Source: Oscheius dolichura
Lineage: Eukaryota > Nematoda > Chromadorea > Rhabditida > Rhabditidae
Assembly (NCBI GenBank): GCA_932521035.1
Contig: OW051496.1
Coordinates: forward strand, 3,596,001 to 3,660,000
Direction of reading: 5' to 3'
DNA: 64,000 bases
Shown here: one piece after another, positions 35,045 through 47,150 of the stretch
Layout of the letters: each line of letters begins with the position of its first letter
How positions within the stretch are numbered: the first letter of the stretch is position 1
Notes under the pieces: model-generated
What the model saw: the letters and a program-made list of their open reading frames with translations, nothing else
Told to the model about the DNA's origin: nothing
Databases searched by the model: none
Translations under genes and position numbers: made by a program

Positions 35045-38000
35045 TTCTCCATTTACAGAGACGGATTTTTGTTGTGTTTTATAATTGCAACCGTTTCTTT
35101 ACTAACTCCTCTTCTTTCTGGTGATTTTATGCTTCCACTAAAACGGAAGATTTTCGAAAAAGCTCCAAGGAAATGGATAAAGATAGGAGTAATAGTGAGG
35201 ATGTAATCTCCCTTGAAGTATTGGGAAGGAAAAACCAAGGCTGAAGCTTCAAATTTTGAAATTCAAAATACGTAGGAAGGAAGCAACCGGCAACTTTTGG
35301 GAAAAGCCGTGTTCTGCATCATTTCATGGTCGGGTGTCTGCAGAAACCGTCTGATAAGCCAACCTCCCATGCTCGGTCAAACATGATCTTTTGTATCACT
35401 GATGCTCTTTTTTGAATATTTCCACCCGTTCCCCTTTGGGGGTTTCCCAGCAATATGACTGTGATCGCATTGACGACTTGAAATGCTTCGACAAAAAAGG
35501 ATTAGGTCTAAAAATTGATCCGTCTATTTATTTATGAATTCCTCGTAACATTCTTTTACCCATCTTTACAACGACTGGGACAAGAAGAAGAAGACTCGGC
35601 AGTCAGAGAATTGCGATTGAATCAACGCGTCCGTCTCAATTTATCCTGAATAGAGACCGCTCGAGGAGGGCAGATCATCCTTTGTTATTCGTTCGCCTCC
35701 CTCCTACTTTCAATTCCTTTTTCTTCTTTCAAAGTACAAATAAAACTAACAAGAAGGGTAGCCACAGATAGCAGTTTTTAGTTTTCGTTTACCCGCAACA
35801 CAATTGAATTTACTTTTGGCCTTTACGGCGACGCGTGTGTGGATGTGAGTGTGTTCAATTTGCATATAAAAAAACCGAGCAGCTGATTATTTTCCGTTGT
35901 CAAGCTATTTTTACCAAGGAGGAAGTTATTTCTCATATTTTTGAGTTGTTTTTGTTTCATTCTTTATCGGTAAGAACGAAGGGGATGGAATAGATGTCGT
36001 TTTGTTGCTTATGTAAACAATTACCTAAATTGATCTGCTTGTTCAGAAGGCACTACTGTCATTTTTGATAAGATCCTTTTGAAGATCCCACAATGCGCAA
36101 AATTGAAGATGAGGATAGTGGTCTCTCTCTCTTCCTCTGACTTGATTGCTCCTTTGATTGTTCCATCCCATATCTGTACCAGTCTCTTCCTTATTTCCCC
36201 TCTCCCTTACAGTAATCAGTATGATTGGAATTCCTAGACACCTCTCTATTTTAACTTCATAAATGCTTTGGTCAACAGATAAAATTGACTTTCTTTCCTT
36301 ACACATTGTTTTCAGTGTGATAGTTTGGCCAATTTGAATTTTTCACGGGCTAAACATAAACTTTGCTCTTGTTACTCAAATTAGTAAATAGTTTTTACTG
36401 ACCTCACTACAAAACGAAGAACTCGCGGACGGTTTCCGTTTTCCTCATCAAAGGTAGCAACGTAATTTCACGTGTATCTCAAAAAACTGAACGTGTTTCC
36501 TAGAATTGAACTGTTTTATCTTTCTCGAAAAACATAAAATTTCTTTGAAAAGAACTTATTCTCCAGAAATATGGGTAAAGATCAGCTTCTGTTCCCTCTA
36601 AAAGGGTGAATATAATTAACTCTCCGGCTGTTTTCCTGCTCCCCGAGCTCTCTCCTCCATGGTCGGCTAACTTCTCCGAAGAACAATAACCCCGGCCCGG
36701 CAGGAGTCATAAATGTGCCAAAATGAACACCTGCCAGCTGGCTTTTATCCTCGGCTTCCGGCCTCTTTTCCTCTCCTTTCAAAGATCAGCTTCGGGTTTT
36801 GTTTCGAGACTGATTTAAGTTCTGCTTATTTCGATCAGTTTTGGTCCTTTTAGGTGATTTTCAACAAAAGTATTCTGTTGCAAATAAAAAAAGGCTATTT
36901 TCGAAGAAGGAGTGAACGTTCTGGGCAAAAATTTAAACAAGCCAAAGACAAAGATTTGGTAATATGAATGTTTCCAGTTTTAAAGAGACAATTGACGAAA
37001 GAGGAAACAATTTACTGATTGTAAACCGTAAAAGAAGAAAACAAGGGCTATAAGAGAATACCACAAAACATAACCATTTACCTTTTTTTGGTAAAAATCG
37101 CTAGCTTTCTTCACAATGTCTATTGAATGATGCTTTTCTCTTTATTCAAACAGGGAAAGTGCCTATTTCGCTCTTCTCTGGCTTCTTATCCATTCCTTCC
37201 TTGTAGCTTTTTTAGAAAATAACAGTTATGCCTATGACTGAATCTTCTTCAACAGCACGCTAATCTACTGGTGATGAAATATTCGAAAAAGTTTACTGTA
37301 GAAAAGACATCCCCCACTCCTGACGATTTCCTTTTACAAAAAGTTTCAAATCGAGAAAACTTCCTCTTGAGAAGCCAGATGGTCGAACAGATGGGCTGGA
37401 GGAAGTGGAAAGTTCAGATCTGGCCCCTCTTGTTGATTTCTTCTAGATTTTTCTATGTTCTGCCCATGATTTTAATACAATTCTGCCTTCAATAGGTGCT
37501 ACGTAGTCATCGGGTTTTCCCCACACTTTTTAGAATAGATTTCCACGTAGAGATTCAAAGCTCCCCCTTGTTTTTGCCGGTCGTTTCAAAACCGACCTGC
37601 GCCGTCTGCGCCGAGTCCTTTCATCTCGCTCCCTCTTTTTCGCGATTGTAATCTATTCTCGAGCCGCTAACGGCATTTCCCCTGCCTCGTTGGCTGCTTA
37701 CACCCCATCCAACGATTTCAACGAGGGAGAAGGACACCCCCACCCGTAGAGGTCGCCTCCTTTGACGGGAAATTCTCTTACTGGTAATGGTCTGCCCTCT
37801 TCAGTTCCTCTTTAGACACTCTACTAGCCTTGTCGTCCCTTTCTCAAATATATGGTTCTACTGGAACATTCTTGCCTCTTTCTAGTCTGACCAAAAAGTA
37901 CACACCAACTCATCAAATTACAAATTATGCTCTCCTTTTCCCTTTGCAAACTTTCTGCACCCCTAGTCAAACACAGGAAAAATGTCTGCAATTGTGTACC

Positions 38001-40313
38001 ACACCTCCTGCTTTTATCTCTGTTCTTTGGAATGAAAACTGAAACAAAAAGCGATCAATAGCTACATTTTTGTGATTCTTCATAAGTTTTAGCCAACAAA
38101 TTGTATCCAAGTTTTTCCAGAAGACGGAATATAACGCGAGTATGAGCATTAACGCTTTAGGGATCTAATAAAATCATTAGCAGTGCCGAAAAATGATTCA
38201 TGCAGTCGAATTGGGCAAACGGTCTTCCTCACCGTAAAAAACTCACCGGCTGATTTCCCCGGCCTCGCCAGCTGTCTCAGAACTCCATATCACCCAGTGA
38301 GGAAGAACGTTGGCCATCGAATTGGTGGATAAATTTCGAAAAGTTTCTTGTTTGCCATGTTTGCTAGGGAACTAGTTCGATCCTAACAATTGACCTTCGT
38401 AGCTGAATTTGAATTCGGAATTGTTCTATGTGACATAATACACTGGTTGAATACTCCACTTGTCTACCGCCCTTCCTTCTTCCTTATACTGCTACTTCAA
38501 GGATATTTTATCCCAGACTTGTTTATTTTGCACATCCTCACTTCCCCCCATAAGAGTACACAATCAAGGGAGTTTCCAGGGATTCATAATGTAAATTGGT
38601 GGTTACCATTAGATCAACCAAACTAGTATTTCCACTGGTTTAGAGCAAAATCTGGATTATCGTAATTTCGTGAAACTTGAATAGAGGAATCAAACAACTG
38701 GAAAATACTGGACTCTACTTATTTATTAATCTCCCGGAGCATCAGAAAGTTTAATTTTTTTGTAATTTGAAGGAGCCACAAGCAAAATATATTTTATGCA
38801 GGTAGCGCTCGATTTTCGGGATTTCAAGACACGAGATTATTTTTATCGTATTCCTCATCAAAAGTTAGCCCATTAAACCGAATTGTGAGTCACTTGAATT
38901 TCATCCGTCAAAGGTAGACGATTTTTTAACTTTGCGGCCAAAAAAGGCCGGAGCAAAATGATACAGCCACCCCCGGAAACTCAATTTTTTTCATCACTTT
39001 TCACACATTCTGGTTGGCTACACCTTATTTTGGAGCCGGCTGAGCTCATCTAGCCCAAAAAAAAATCCTTGAAAATACGGTGCACCGAGCCTCCCCAGAA
39101 CCTCAACTTTGTTCGCAAATTGCTGAAATTTCGACATTCGGGGGTCACTGGAGGACATCCGGGGCGATTGAAGAAAACCGAGCACGGGATTTTATAAAGA
39201 TACAGTAGAGCTCTAGTCATTTCCTTGTTTATTATCTTCCTCTTGTAATCAGAGAAATCAGAAAAGTTCATAAGCTGCATGATACCTATTTTTGTGCACA
39301 TTTACCGCGAAACAAAGCACAAGTTCCTAATTTTTTAGATGGATTTATCAATAAAATAACGAGTGATAGTATACTTCCTTCGCTCTTTTAGCGATTTCTC
39401 GAAACATTTGGAAAGAAGTAACCTAACCGTCCACATTTTCACTAATTCGACCATTTTTGTGATAAAATTTGGCAGAGGCGAAGCAAAGACAATACTCGTC
39501 ATCTCCTGATATCCCCCTTCCTGCAACCGAAAAAAAAAACGTTCCAAAGTTTACGAGTCCTGGGGGCTAAAAACACGATATCCGTATTGCTTTCCTCGCA
39601 CTTGCCTCCTCCTGCCTCTGTTTACCAGGGAGAGTATCTAAAATTCGAGAGGGAGTCAGTCGGAACCTGCTGTCTTCTCACCCAAGGGGGTGTCTCTATT
39701 ATTGTCTCCTGACACGACTTCTCCCACGATTCTCCGGACCCGTCTCGGGTTTCGTTTCTCAGGTTCTTCCTCCAACACGTCGGAGCCTTCTTCTTCCCGC
39801 CTTTACCGCCCAATATAGCCCAGGAATTGGGCTTTTTTCGCCTAAAAATTGGGAGAGATTTTTGGTGTATCTTCTCCAGACGAATAGCCAATTTCTGACG
39901 TGGGTGTTCCTCCTGGTGGGGTTTGTCTTCTCTCTTCTCTCATTCCGCTTCAGCGGAGGACTCTTTAGCCCTCCTCGGCCGCCGGGGATCACCCTCCGAA
40001 TGCGTTCAGCCCCGGTAATTTTCTATTTTCTGGTCTTTCTCCCAGTCAATGAGCTCCGATCGGAAGAACCGACCTTTTGAACTACCTTTGGTTCAGGCGA
40101 GCTATAACCTCCAGGCGACGAGCTGCAAAAACAAAAAGTTTGAAAGTGTTAGGACTTGTTTTTCTAGAATTTCATTCCCCCCTCTTATATCTTCAACACT
40201 CAATTATTTGCTCCTCTCTCGCCTTCCTTATCCTCTCCCCTGATGAAAACAAGCATTTTAGCCCGCTGGCCCCTCCTAAAATTATGGAACAGAAGGCGAT
40301 GCACTGAAGCAGA
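35045..40313. other. Long intergenic stretch, no gene seen
   Basis: 5.3 kb without a supported gene. Short frames on both strands lack splice signals, domains or codon consistency. The parts near 36600-36780 and 39650-40000 are richer in G and C and could be distal control DNA of flanking genes, but nothing specific is recognised. Confidence 0.5.
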
Positions 40314-43300
40314 ATGGGTTGTTGTGTCTCGTCGGAAAATGACTTTCAGGAGGAGAGAAAACGGCGACAATCGTGAGTTTCGGGCGTAATTTATAAGGAA
40401 TTGGTTGGAGTTGTCGAGATTCCATTTTCACTAACATTTATGGAAATTTGCTGCTTTTCATGGGAATTCAAATCATACTATTGTTCCAATGTTTTTTGAA
40501 TTTTTGTAATAATTGTAAATACCGGAGACAGTACACAAAAAAACTTAACAAAAACTGAAATTTCTCAAAATAATGTGCCGTTTTCTTCAGAGAGCAGCCT
40601 TACCACAAAGCGTAAGTAGCATGGTTCCTTTCTTTTTCTTCTGATAGTTGTCTTCGTCTCAAATAAGTTTCATCTCTTCCTTATATTCTCTGTTCCTCAT
40701 TTTCTAGTAATTTATAATTTATATATAATAATACGAACAAAGATAAGATTACAGTTTGATTCGTGGCTATTACCCTCAATATATGTAAGTTTTACTAAAA
40801 TCCTCTTCTTTCTTCTTTTCCTTTCAAATCTTTAGAAATTAGACCATCACTGCTGTTTCCCACTCTTTTCACCTTTAGCACTATTTGTTTTTAAAGAGTT
40901 TTATGGGCATATGAAAAGTTGCTTACAGACCCTGATAATTCTTTAGTAACTAAAATTGTGTCATATAGTCCATTTCCAACGGATATTCCTTGGCAAAACC
41001 TCTCTGCTACGGGACCAGGAAGCTTTCGGACATGGCCCCATAGCGGAGACGCGCCGCCAAATTTGAATTCGTGGAATATCCGTTGGAAATGGACTATAGA
41101 CGCAAAATGGAAAAAATTTCGTTTCTATCGGAATGGGATAAGCACATTTTTGTACTCGAGAGTTTTCTGAATTTTTTGAAGCTAACGCCATTACCGAGCG
41201 GAACACGAGTAAAGGTAAATCTTCAGCTTATACCCTAATTGAAAAATAGAAAACATCAATTGTCATCCAGTAAAAAAAATATAATCACAGATTCTATCCA
41301 ATCCTTCTTTTTTTGGACTTGTCTAATTTCCATTCTCCTTCCAAAAATGTGAAGCGGTGGTTGAGTGGATAGCGCATCTGCCCACAAAAACTTTTGGCTT
41401 TTTTTTAAAGTTGGGTTCAATTTTTTTTTTGGTTCAAGACCAAGTCATTTTTGTAATTTTTTGGCGGTGATTGGCATCCTTTGTTTCAGCTCTAACACTT
41501 ACAATTACGTTGGTGAGGAGAATACTGGACTCGCGGGTGATGGCAGAATTTTCACAGCAGAAGGGTGTGGAAACACCTTCTCGCCCTTGTTACGGCATAT
41601 AAAGGGGACATTAGTCGAAAACTGATTCAATCACCCCCAAAAAATTACAAAAATGACTTGGTCCCTTGGAAAAATTGAACCCAAGTTGAAAAAAAGCCAA
41701 AAGAGTTGTGGGCGAGTGCACTATCCACTCAACCACAGCTACACTTTTTTAGAAGGAGAATGGAAAATAGACAAGTCCAAAAACACGTTTAGCATTGAAA
41801 CTCATTTTGCATTATCCTCGTCCAGAACGCGATTTTAGCAAAAAGGAAAGAATATGTCTTGATCGCCAGAAAATTCTCTACAAGATGGCATCAAAAAAGT
41901 TTGAAAAAGTGATGCCGAGCAAGTATCCTTCCCTTGTCAGGTCTCATTTTTACTTTTTTCGCATATCAAAAAGGTTATCGCTCCGAGACCCCTTCACCAC
42001 TCAACTAGGGTCTTTTGGTGCATCCCTCTCCATAAAACCCCCAGCAAATAACAGAGACACTCACATACATACACAAACGGCCGAGAACAACCACCATCAC
42101 CAAACACACGGCCACGGCCCATTGCCAGAAATTGGCCACTTTCACTGATGAATCCACTTGGATTTCAGGTCGATGGGTGTGGGCATGGGAGTCGCCATGA
42201 TGATGCAACAGGCAGGCGCCATCGTCGGAGCCGCTGCTCCCGCTCTCGACCCCAACGCTCTACAGGCACAGATACGCAAGGCTAAGGTTAGTTTACTTAC
42301 AGTATTATCCAAAAGGGTAGGCAATGTTTCGGTTTACATTTAAATATCTATCAAAACTTTGTCTATATTGTGCTCATTCCCCCATAATCTACAAAACCAG
42401 AAATTTTAATCGGATTCCTGATGAGATTACTATTTCAAAAACCATTAGGTCACACCAGGAACCTTGGCTGCCAAATCTCCGGATCCTTATTTCGATTTCC
42501 CTATCGAGTTTTTCTCACCCGGGCTCAATATTCTATAGTCAAAGCCAATACAACAGCGGCAACACACTTTGTTATTAAAACCCCGCTGAAAAAGTTCCTC
42601 ATTGTTATATTTGCATTTTTCCAAAGATGGCCAGGTCCGGGAGAGTGTTTCCCGTCTCTCCACAAACATCCTTACCACATGATGCCCTTACAAGCTCTGC
42701 TAATGATTGTAGAAGAGATAACGGGAAGTTCCTCAACTAGTTTTCATGAGCCAGGCCCACTTGATCCCAAACATTTGAGTTCAGCCCGTTGAAAGCCATA
42801 GCCATGCCTTTTCAGCTTTTTCAGGATGACTTTTCCGGGTTCCCGATTTTATGGGATGACACAGCGTCTCCTGTTGATTCAATCTAGCAAAAGGCATCAT
42901 TCCGGCCTAAAAATCCTCCGTTATTTGACTTTTTGTTTAAATTGGCCACTGGAAATCCCCAAATATTCCAAGGCAAAGTGATCTTCTGTCTTACATAGAG
43001 ACTTTGAGAACCTGTTCTTCTTTTTTTACCGTATGTTTCCTCTATACTTCCTCAATTGAAGTCGGCCTCATTAAAAATGAGAGGAAAGAGGAAGGTAAGT
43101 TCAAAAAGTTAACCGGCCTGAATATTTCATTCCCCATTTATTATTTCCATATCAAAATTGCTTCCCCTCTCTTTGTTTGCCTACGCTTTCCAACAATTGG
43201 AGGGAACATTATAGTTTTACTTCTGATATAATTGGAACTTATGTTTTTCTATTCTGTTCTGAATAATACGAGCACTTTCAGGCAGAAGGACGAACAGTTA

Positions 43301-43377
43301 CGATGGTCAACGGCTGTCTCTACTTTGACTATCAGCTGGTGGCGAGGATACCTCCCAATTGTGACCTTCGTGTCTAA
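40314..43377 (+). CDS. Small MGCC-start protein, probably membrane-anchored by lipid
   Basis: Five exons with consistent phases: 40314-40372, 40591-40611 (21 bases), 40755-40784 (30 bases), 42169-42286 and 43282-43377. They sum to 324 bases, 107 residues. The protein starts MGCCVSSENDFQEERKRRQS, a strong pattern for N-myristoylation at Gly2 with palmitoylation of Cys3/Cys4, followed by a basic patch. The middle is Met/Gly/Ala-rich (SMGVGMGVAMMMQQAG), hydrophobic enough for a membrane segment. The end is KAEGRTVTMVNGCLYFDYQL and a short tail. No other choice of frame keeps all four junctions open. I do not recognise the family. The two large introns hold a MITE, the hairpin repeat R1 and plain sequence. 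Phase agreement across two tiny exons is the main evidence; no transcript was available. Confidence 0.68.
40964..41098. mobile_element. MITE family M1, copy 2
   Basis: 135 bp, TATAGTCCATTTCCAACGG at the left and its perfect reverse complement at the right. The inverted repeats continue inwards (GATATTCC / GGAATATC). The interior has GCTTTCGGACATGG and ATAGCGGAGAC. It lies in the third intron of the MGCC gene. Very close in sequence to the copy at 63759-63892, so the family moved recently. Confidence 0.92.
41315..41940. repeat. tRNA-derived hairpin repeat R1, copy 2
   Basis: Left arm about 41315-41486 and right arm about 41630-41778 pair with a constant coordinate sum near their outer ends (GGACTTGTCT with AGACAAGTCC). 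Each arm carries A-box-like GGTGGTTGAGTGGATAG, and the B box is decayed (GGGTTCAAT). The right extension to CTTCCCTTGTCAG at 41940 matches copy 1 at 22050-22665. It lies in the third intron of the MGCC gene, about 215 bp right of the MITE. Confidence 0.82.
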
Positions 43378-43934
43378 TTCTATTCCCCTCCTGGATTACT
43401 CTTCATTCTTCCTCACACAAATGATCTCGACGTTCAAATTCTTCATTCATTGTATTTATTTTTATGATTTATACGTTATAGAAAATGGAATAAAATTGGA
43501 AACGTCGTTATTTCAAAAACTGTCGAATTGAAGAAATGATCAAATAATTTATTTCATTATCACGGCCCGTAATTACTGAGGATATCAGCGAAACTCTGGG
43601 GAATAAAAGAAATATAATGTCATTTTTGTCATTATTATTTACTTGACTAGAAGTGCCCAGCGTTTATTGAGAGGCGCCTTGGCCGGCCGACGCCCCCGTT
43701 TTGTGTTGGCGGAGGCTCCGCGTTAGAATCTCCCCCCTTTCGTTGGTTTTGGTCGAAATCCCCGACGTTGACAAAACAAAATGTGGACGATTCTGATCGC
43801 TAACTGGCCGAATCGGGCTATTTACAATAAGGCAATCAGAATTCATCTGTTCGAACTTATTCGAACTTCAACCAGAACATTTAAAATATTCCAATGTTCA
43901 GATTTCGTTTTTCTAGCTGAACTTTCTCCTTTAG

Positions 43935-44379
43935 GTTCTGAATCTGCTTGGCCAAGGAGTCCACGGGATGAATTCCGACACCCTTCGCCAAACTGCCCAT
44001 CAAAAAGTCGGAGAATATTATTTTGAGCGACAGAAATGGTTTGCTCTCCTTCCCAATGGAAGATAACTCTTCTAACCGTAGGAAATTAGCCCGGGAGAAC
44101 TTCGAACTGGCCGGATATATCGACAAACTCATCTATTGTTACCTGAAGTTGGCCGACTTCGAAGGAATGAAACTGTTGGCCAAACGACTAGCAGAGGGGC
44201 ATCCAATGCTTCAGGCAGGCTATATCTCCCCTTTGAAACTGCTATTTTCAGGAATTGGGATTTATTTTTGGGGATTGTGGTCTCTGCGACGAGGCTGTTT
44301 CGTGTTATCTTCGGTAAAAAGCCTGGCAGCGGTACAGCTCTATAAGAAATACCTCGACGCGGCGAGGATTGTCTTCGCG
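43935..44379 (+). pseudogene. WDR35: WDR35/IFT121 fragment, middle part, with frameshift
   Basis: An acceptor at 43934 opens VLNLLGQGVHGMNSD, then HQKVGEYYFERQKW, a short intron, then KLARENFELAGYIDKLIYCY and LADFEGMKLLAKRLAEGH, which align in order with the TPR-like part of WDR35 (GEYFADRQKW, ECYYMLEDYEGLENLA). A GC-AG intron (donor CAG|GCAGG at about 44216) leads to CDEAVSCYLR. After that the next recognisable block, KSLAAVQLYKKYLDAA, is in a different frame and has no believable intron before it, so a frameshift is likely. About 50 residues are then missing before the segment found at 19454-19048 on the minus strand. No WD40 part was found to the left. A broken gene is the best interpretation. 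Confidence 0.65.
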
Positions 44380-44439
44380 GTGGGTTATTTATTTTTGGGA
44401 GTGGTCATATTATTCTGTAGCCAGTAATAAGCAGAGACG

Positions 44440-44700
44440 AACTGCACCCAGTTCAGTTTTGAGATCAAATAGTGACGACAAAACATAAAATAACCATACA
44501 TGGGCAAACGCCCAATTTCGGGCGCGCCCGTTTTTCTGTTGTTGCTGCTTCTGTTGGTAGAAGTCGCTGGCCGGCGAGGATGTCGAATCCAGTAGAGCGG
44601 ACGGCCTGACGGTGCTCCAGTCCGACTTGAGGTCGGGATCCTGTCCTTTATCACGGCGGCGGACGGGCAGCAACAACGGGTGAAGTCGGCGGCAACCGCG
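44440..44700 (-). CDS. Orphan coding-like exon, Gln-rich
   Basis: A GC-rich minus-strand frame reads LLPVRRRDKGQDPDLKSDW, then a Ser-rich stretch and YQQKQQQQKNGR, ending near a GTATGG donor at about 44509. Its base composition is unlike its surroundings. No matching exon on either side was found, and the family is not recognised. It could be a displaced exon of another gene, left at the junction of the rearrangement that split WDR35, or chance. Low confidence. Confidence 0.22.
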
Positions 44701-44744
44701 GCTGGCTGCTTTGGCGGCAGAGCAATTGGGTGGAAGAACACTGA

Positions 44745-45011
44745 AGAATCGACAGCGTTTTACCAGAATTAAGCCTTTTTCTATGAGTGGTCTACTTTTG
44801 TCGAGGCTTATAGAAGGGCTTAATTCTGGTAAAACGTTGTCGATTCCTCACTGTGACGCTCCCAATCTGATGAAAGAAATTCTCCATGTAGACGGCGAGA
44901 GACGCCATCGAATGGATCTACTCTCATCTCCCAGTAAAAAATTTCTTGAAATGGGAAATTCGGGCAAAAATGGGTTAAATGGAGGGAAAGATTTATTTGT
45001 TTAATAGGGGA
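44745..45011. repeat. Foldback element R2, copy 2, plus duplicated Kelch 3' flank
   Basis: GAATCGACAGCGTTTTACCAG and its inverted partner (CTGGTAAAACGTTGTCGATTC) form a tight palindrome centred near 44800. The sequence then continues as the reverse complement of the 21590-21790 flank (GACGGCGAGAGACGCCATCG, CAAAAATGGGTTAAATGG) up to the stop codon of the minus-strand Kelch gene. The outer part of one arm is missing here. Confidence 0.8.
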
Positions 45012-47150
45012 TTACTCTGTGGAATTAGAAAGGATATCAGCCAAATGGCGGGGAATAACAATTGAAGACATATGGTTGCACCCATTGGGGAGCTGGGGAC
45101 CCTCTCTCCAGCTTTTTCCATTAAATATTTCAGTTTTATCTGTGTTATATCCTCCAATTACAAAAATCTCATTGTCAAGGACTGCTGCAGAACAGCCAAA
45201 TCGACCTGGTTCCATTGGGGGCAGTTGTTTCCATGTTCCTTTTCCTTCTAGATTACTCACTTCCAGTACGGTATTGACTTGTGTCGTTCCATCATCACCT
45301 CCCATTACAATCAGATTATTTCCATAAGAAACGAGAGAATGGGTGAAAAGATGTGTTGGCATATCATTCATCTCCGTCCAGACACCACTCTCCGGGTCGA
45401 AACATTCCACACTTTTCAAATAATTCGAATCAACCAATCCACCACAGACAATGAATTTGCCATTATGAACTGCTGCAGCTGCATCACATCGCGAATATTT
45501 CATGTCCCTAAAATATTGATTAGCCCCGATTGAGCCTTGTATCAGATGTTGTATCATCTCGTTTGAGAGACGAACCTCGTCTTGAGTGTTGATCAGGGCT
45601 GTGCGGGATGGCCATTTTCAAAACGGGTCGGGACGGGACTCGGTTCCCCAAAAAACGGAATGAAACGGGAGGGGACGGGAATCCCGCATAGCCCAGGTGT
45701 GGATCTTGTTTGGTCGCGAGACAGACTCGTGATCACGTCTCGCTCTAATAACTTCTTTACTCGTCCAAGCCTAGTTTTATTTTGGTCTTTTTTCCAACTA
45801 CCGGGGTTTCAACTACGGGACCATTTGGAATTTTCGCGAACAAAAACGCCGAACTTCAGGTTGAGATTTCAAAACAGGCACATTTCGCTCGCCAAGTTCC
45901 CAAATGGTCCCGTAGTTGAAAACCGAGAAGAAGAGAAAAATTGGGGAAAAGTGTTCAACTCACGGCATTTTAATCCATTTGTTCTTCTTCGGATCATATC
46001 GTTCCACACTTTTCAAGTAGCTGCTTCCATTCCATCCTCCAAACACCCAGATGGACCCATTCCATTCCAGACAGCTATTGGAAATATACCGTCGCCCCTC
46101 ATTCATATCGGCCAATCGTATCCATTCCAATGTTTTGTTATCCAATTTGTATAGTTCTTTCTCCATGAATTCACCACCGAATATATAGATCTCTCCATCC
46201 AAATATACTGCACCCCCATCACCAAGTTTTTTCCGTAATTTCCATGACAATTTGATCCATCTATCATCAGTCAAAAGTATCACGTCATCAGAAGAAGCTG
46301 ACAATTGTGAATTCTTATACCCCCCTAGAATTAAAATCTGAAAAACGAGCAGATCAAATGTTAGTTTTGCAAGACTCACCGTCTTCTTGTCCACTTGTCT
46401 AGAGATAAATTTCACTTCCTTTTCCAAAGGAACCAGTCTCTGTATAATGTTCTCTTCTATTTCTTCCACTTAAGACTCCAGGTAACTCCAGGTATTAAAA
46501 TAAAATAAACATACTTTTAGACGTCATATTCTCAAATGATTTTTGTAATACACTAACGGCTGTCAAGACTGAAAAATGCGTGTTTCTATAAACAATTTCA
46601 ATAGTTTCTCACCAGTCTGTAGATCGACGGAAACTACTTCCTGTCTTTCTAGAAGGTAATTTCTTTTCATTTTTGCCTTTCCCTACCTTCAGTTTTTCGT
46701 TTATCGGCGGAAATTGCTTCTCGTGTCTCTAAAAAGTCACTTCATTCCTTTCTATTTCCTAACCTTTAGTCTCCCGTTGAAGTTGCCTCAGTTTTTCCTC
46801 TAACCTTTCCGTCTTTTCTATTGTCGTTGCTTGTACTTCATATTTCGATTCCCTGGTCTCGTTTCTGATCTCCAGGATCATTTCCTGCATCGCGAGTACT
46901 AAAGTCTCCTCATTCGCCTCTCTCCAAAAATTGCCCACCTTGTTCCCATTGATTACTCAATAGCATCTTCTTTTCTTCTAAAAAAAACTGTTCATTATTC
47001 ATCGAGGACAGCACCGTCTCTATCCATTTTCAATTGTCTCATCCTCTCCTCCAGTTCTTCTTTCTCTTTCTCCAGCTTCTCTATTCGGGCCCGCAGTTCC
47101 ACAGCTGCTGTATTTGTTTGACGTACCTTTTCATAAAGCTTCTTATCCAT
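45012..47150 (-). CDS. Coiled-coil/Kelch propeller protein
   Basis: The start (47150) gives MDKKLYEKVRQTNTAAVELR, the same coiled coil as the gene at 19899. Several small coil exons follow (to about 46380, ending VDKKT), joining to the Kelch exon at about 46338 (ILILGGY). Blades: ILILGG, YIFGG, WVFGG, IVCGG, IVMGG and FVIGG. The propeller intron (about 45509-45965) is enlarged by a small foldback element. The stop codon complement is at 45012-45014. Part of the middle coil region was hard to model, and one exon there may be degenerate. The second propeller half is almost the same as that at 21050-21587. Two TGATAAG motifs lie just upstream (47238 and 47261). It is inverted relative to its closest relative and may have recombined with it. 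Confidence 0.83.
45797..45925. repeat. Small foldback element in the Kelch intron
   Basis: TTTCAACTACGGGACCATTTGG on the left is matched by CCAAATGGTCCCGTAGTTGAAA on the right, about 70 bp apart. No second copy is in the window. It looks like a MITE inserted in the propeller intron, which is several times longer here than in most relatives. Confidence 0.75.

Noticed and set aside
42005..42208. Minus-strand His-rich frame (MHHHGDSHAH) as a copper transporter
   Set aside because: No further membrane segments or Met motifs; it overlaps the better-supported exon of the MGCC gene on the other strand.
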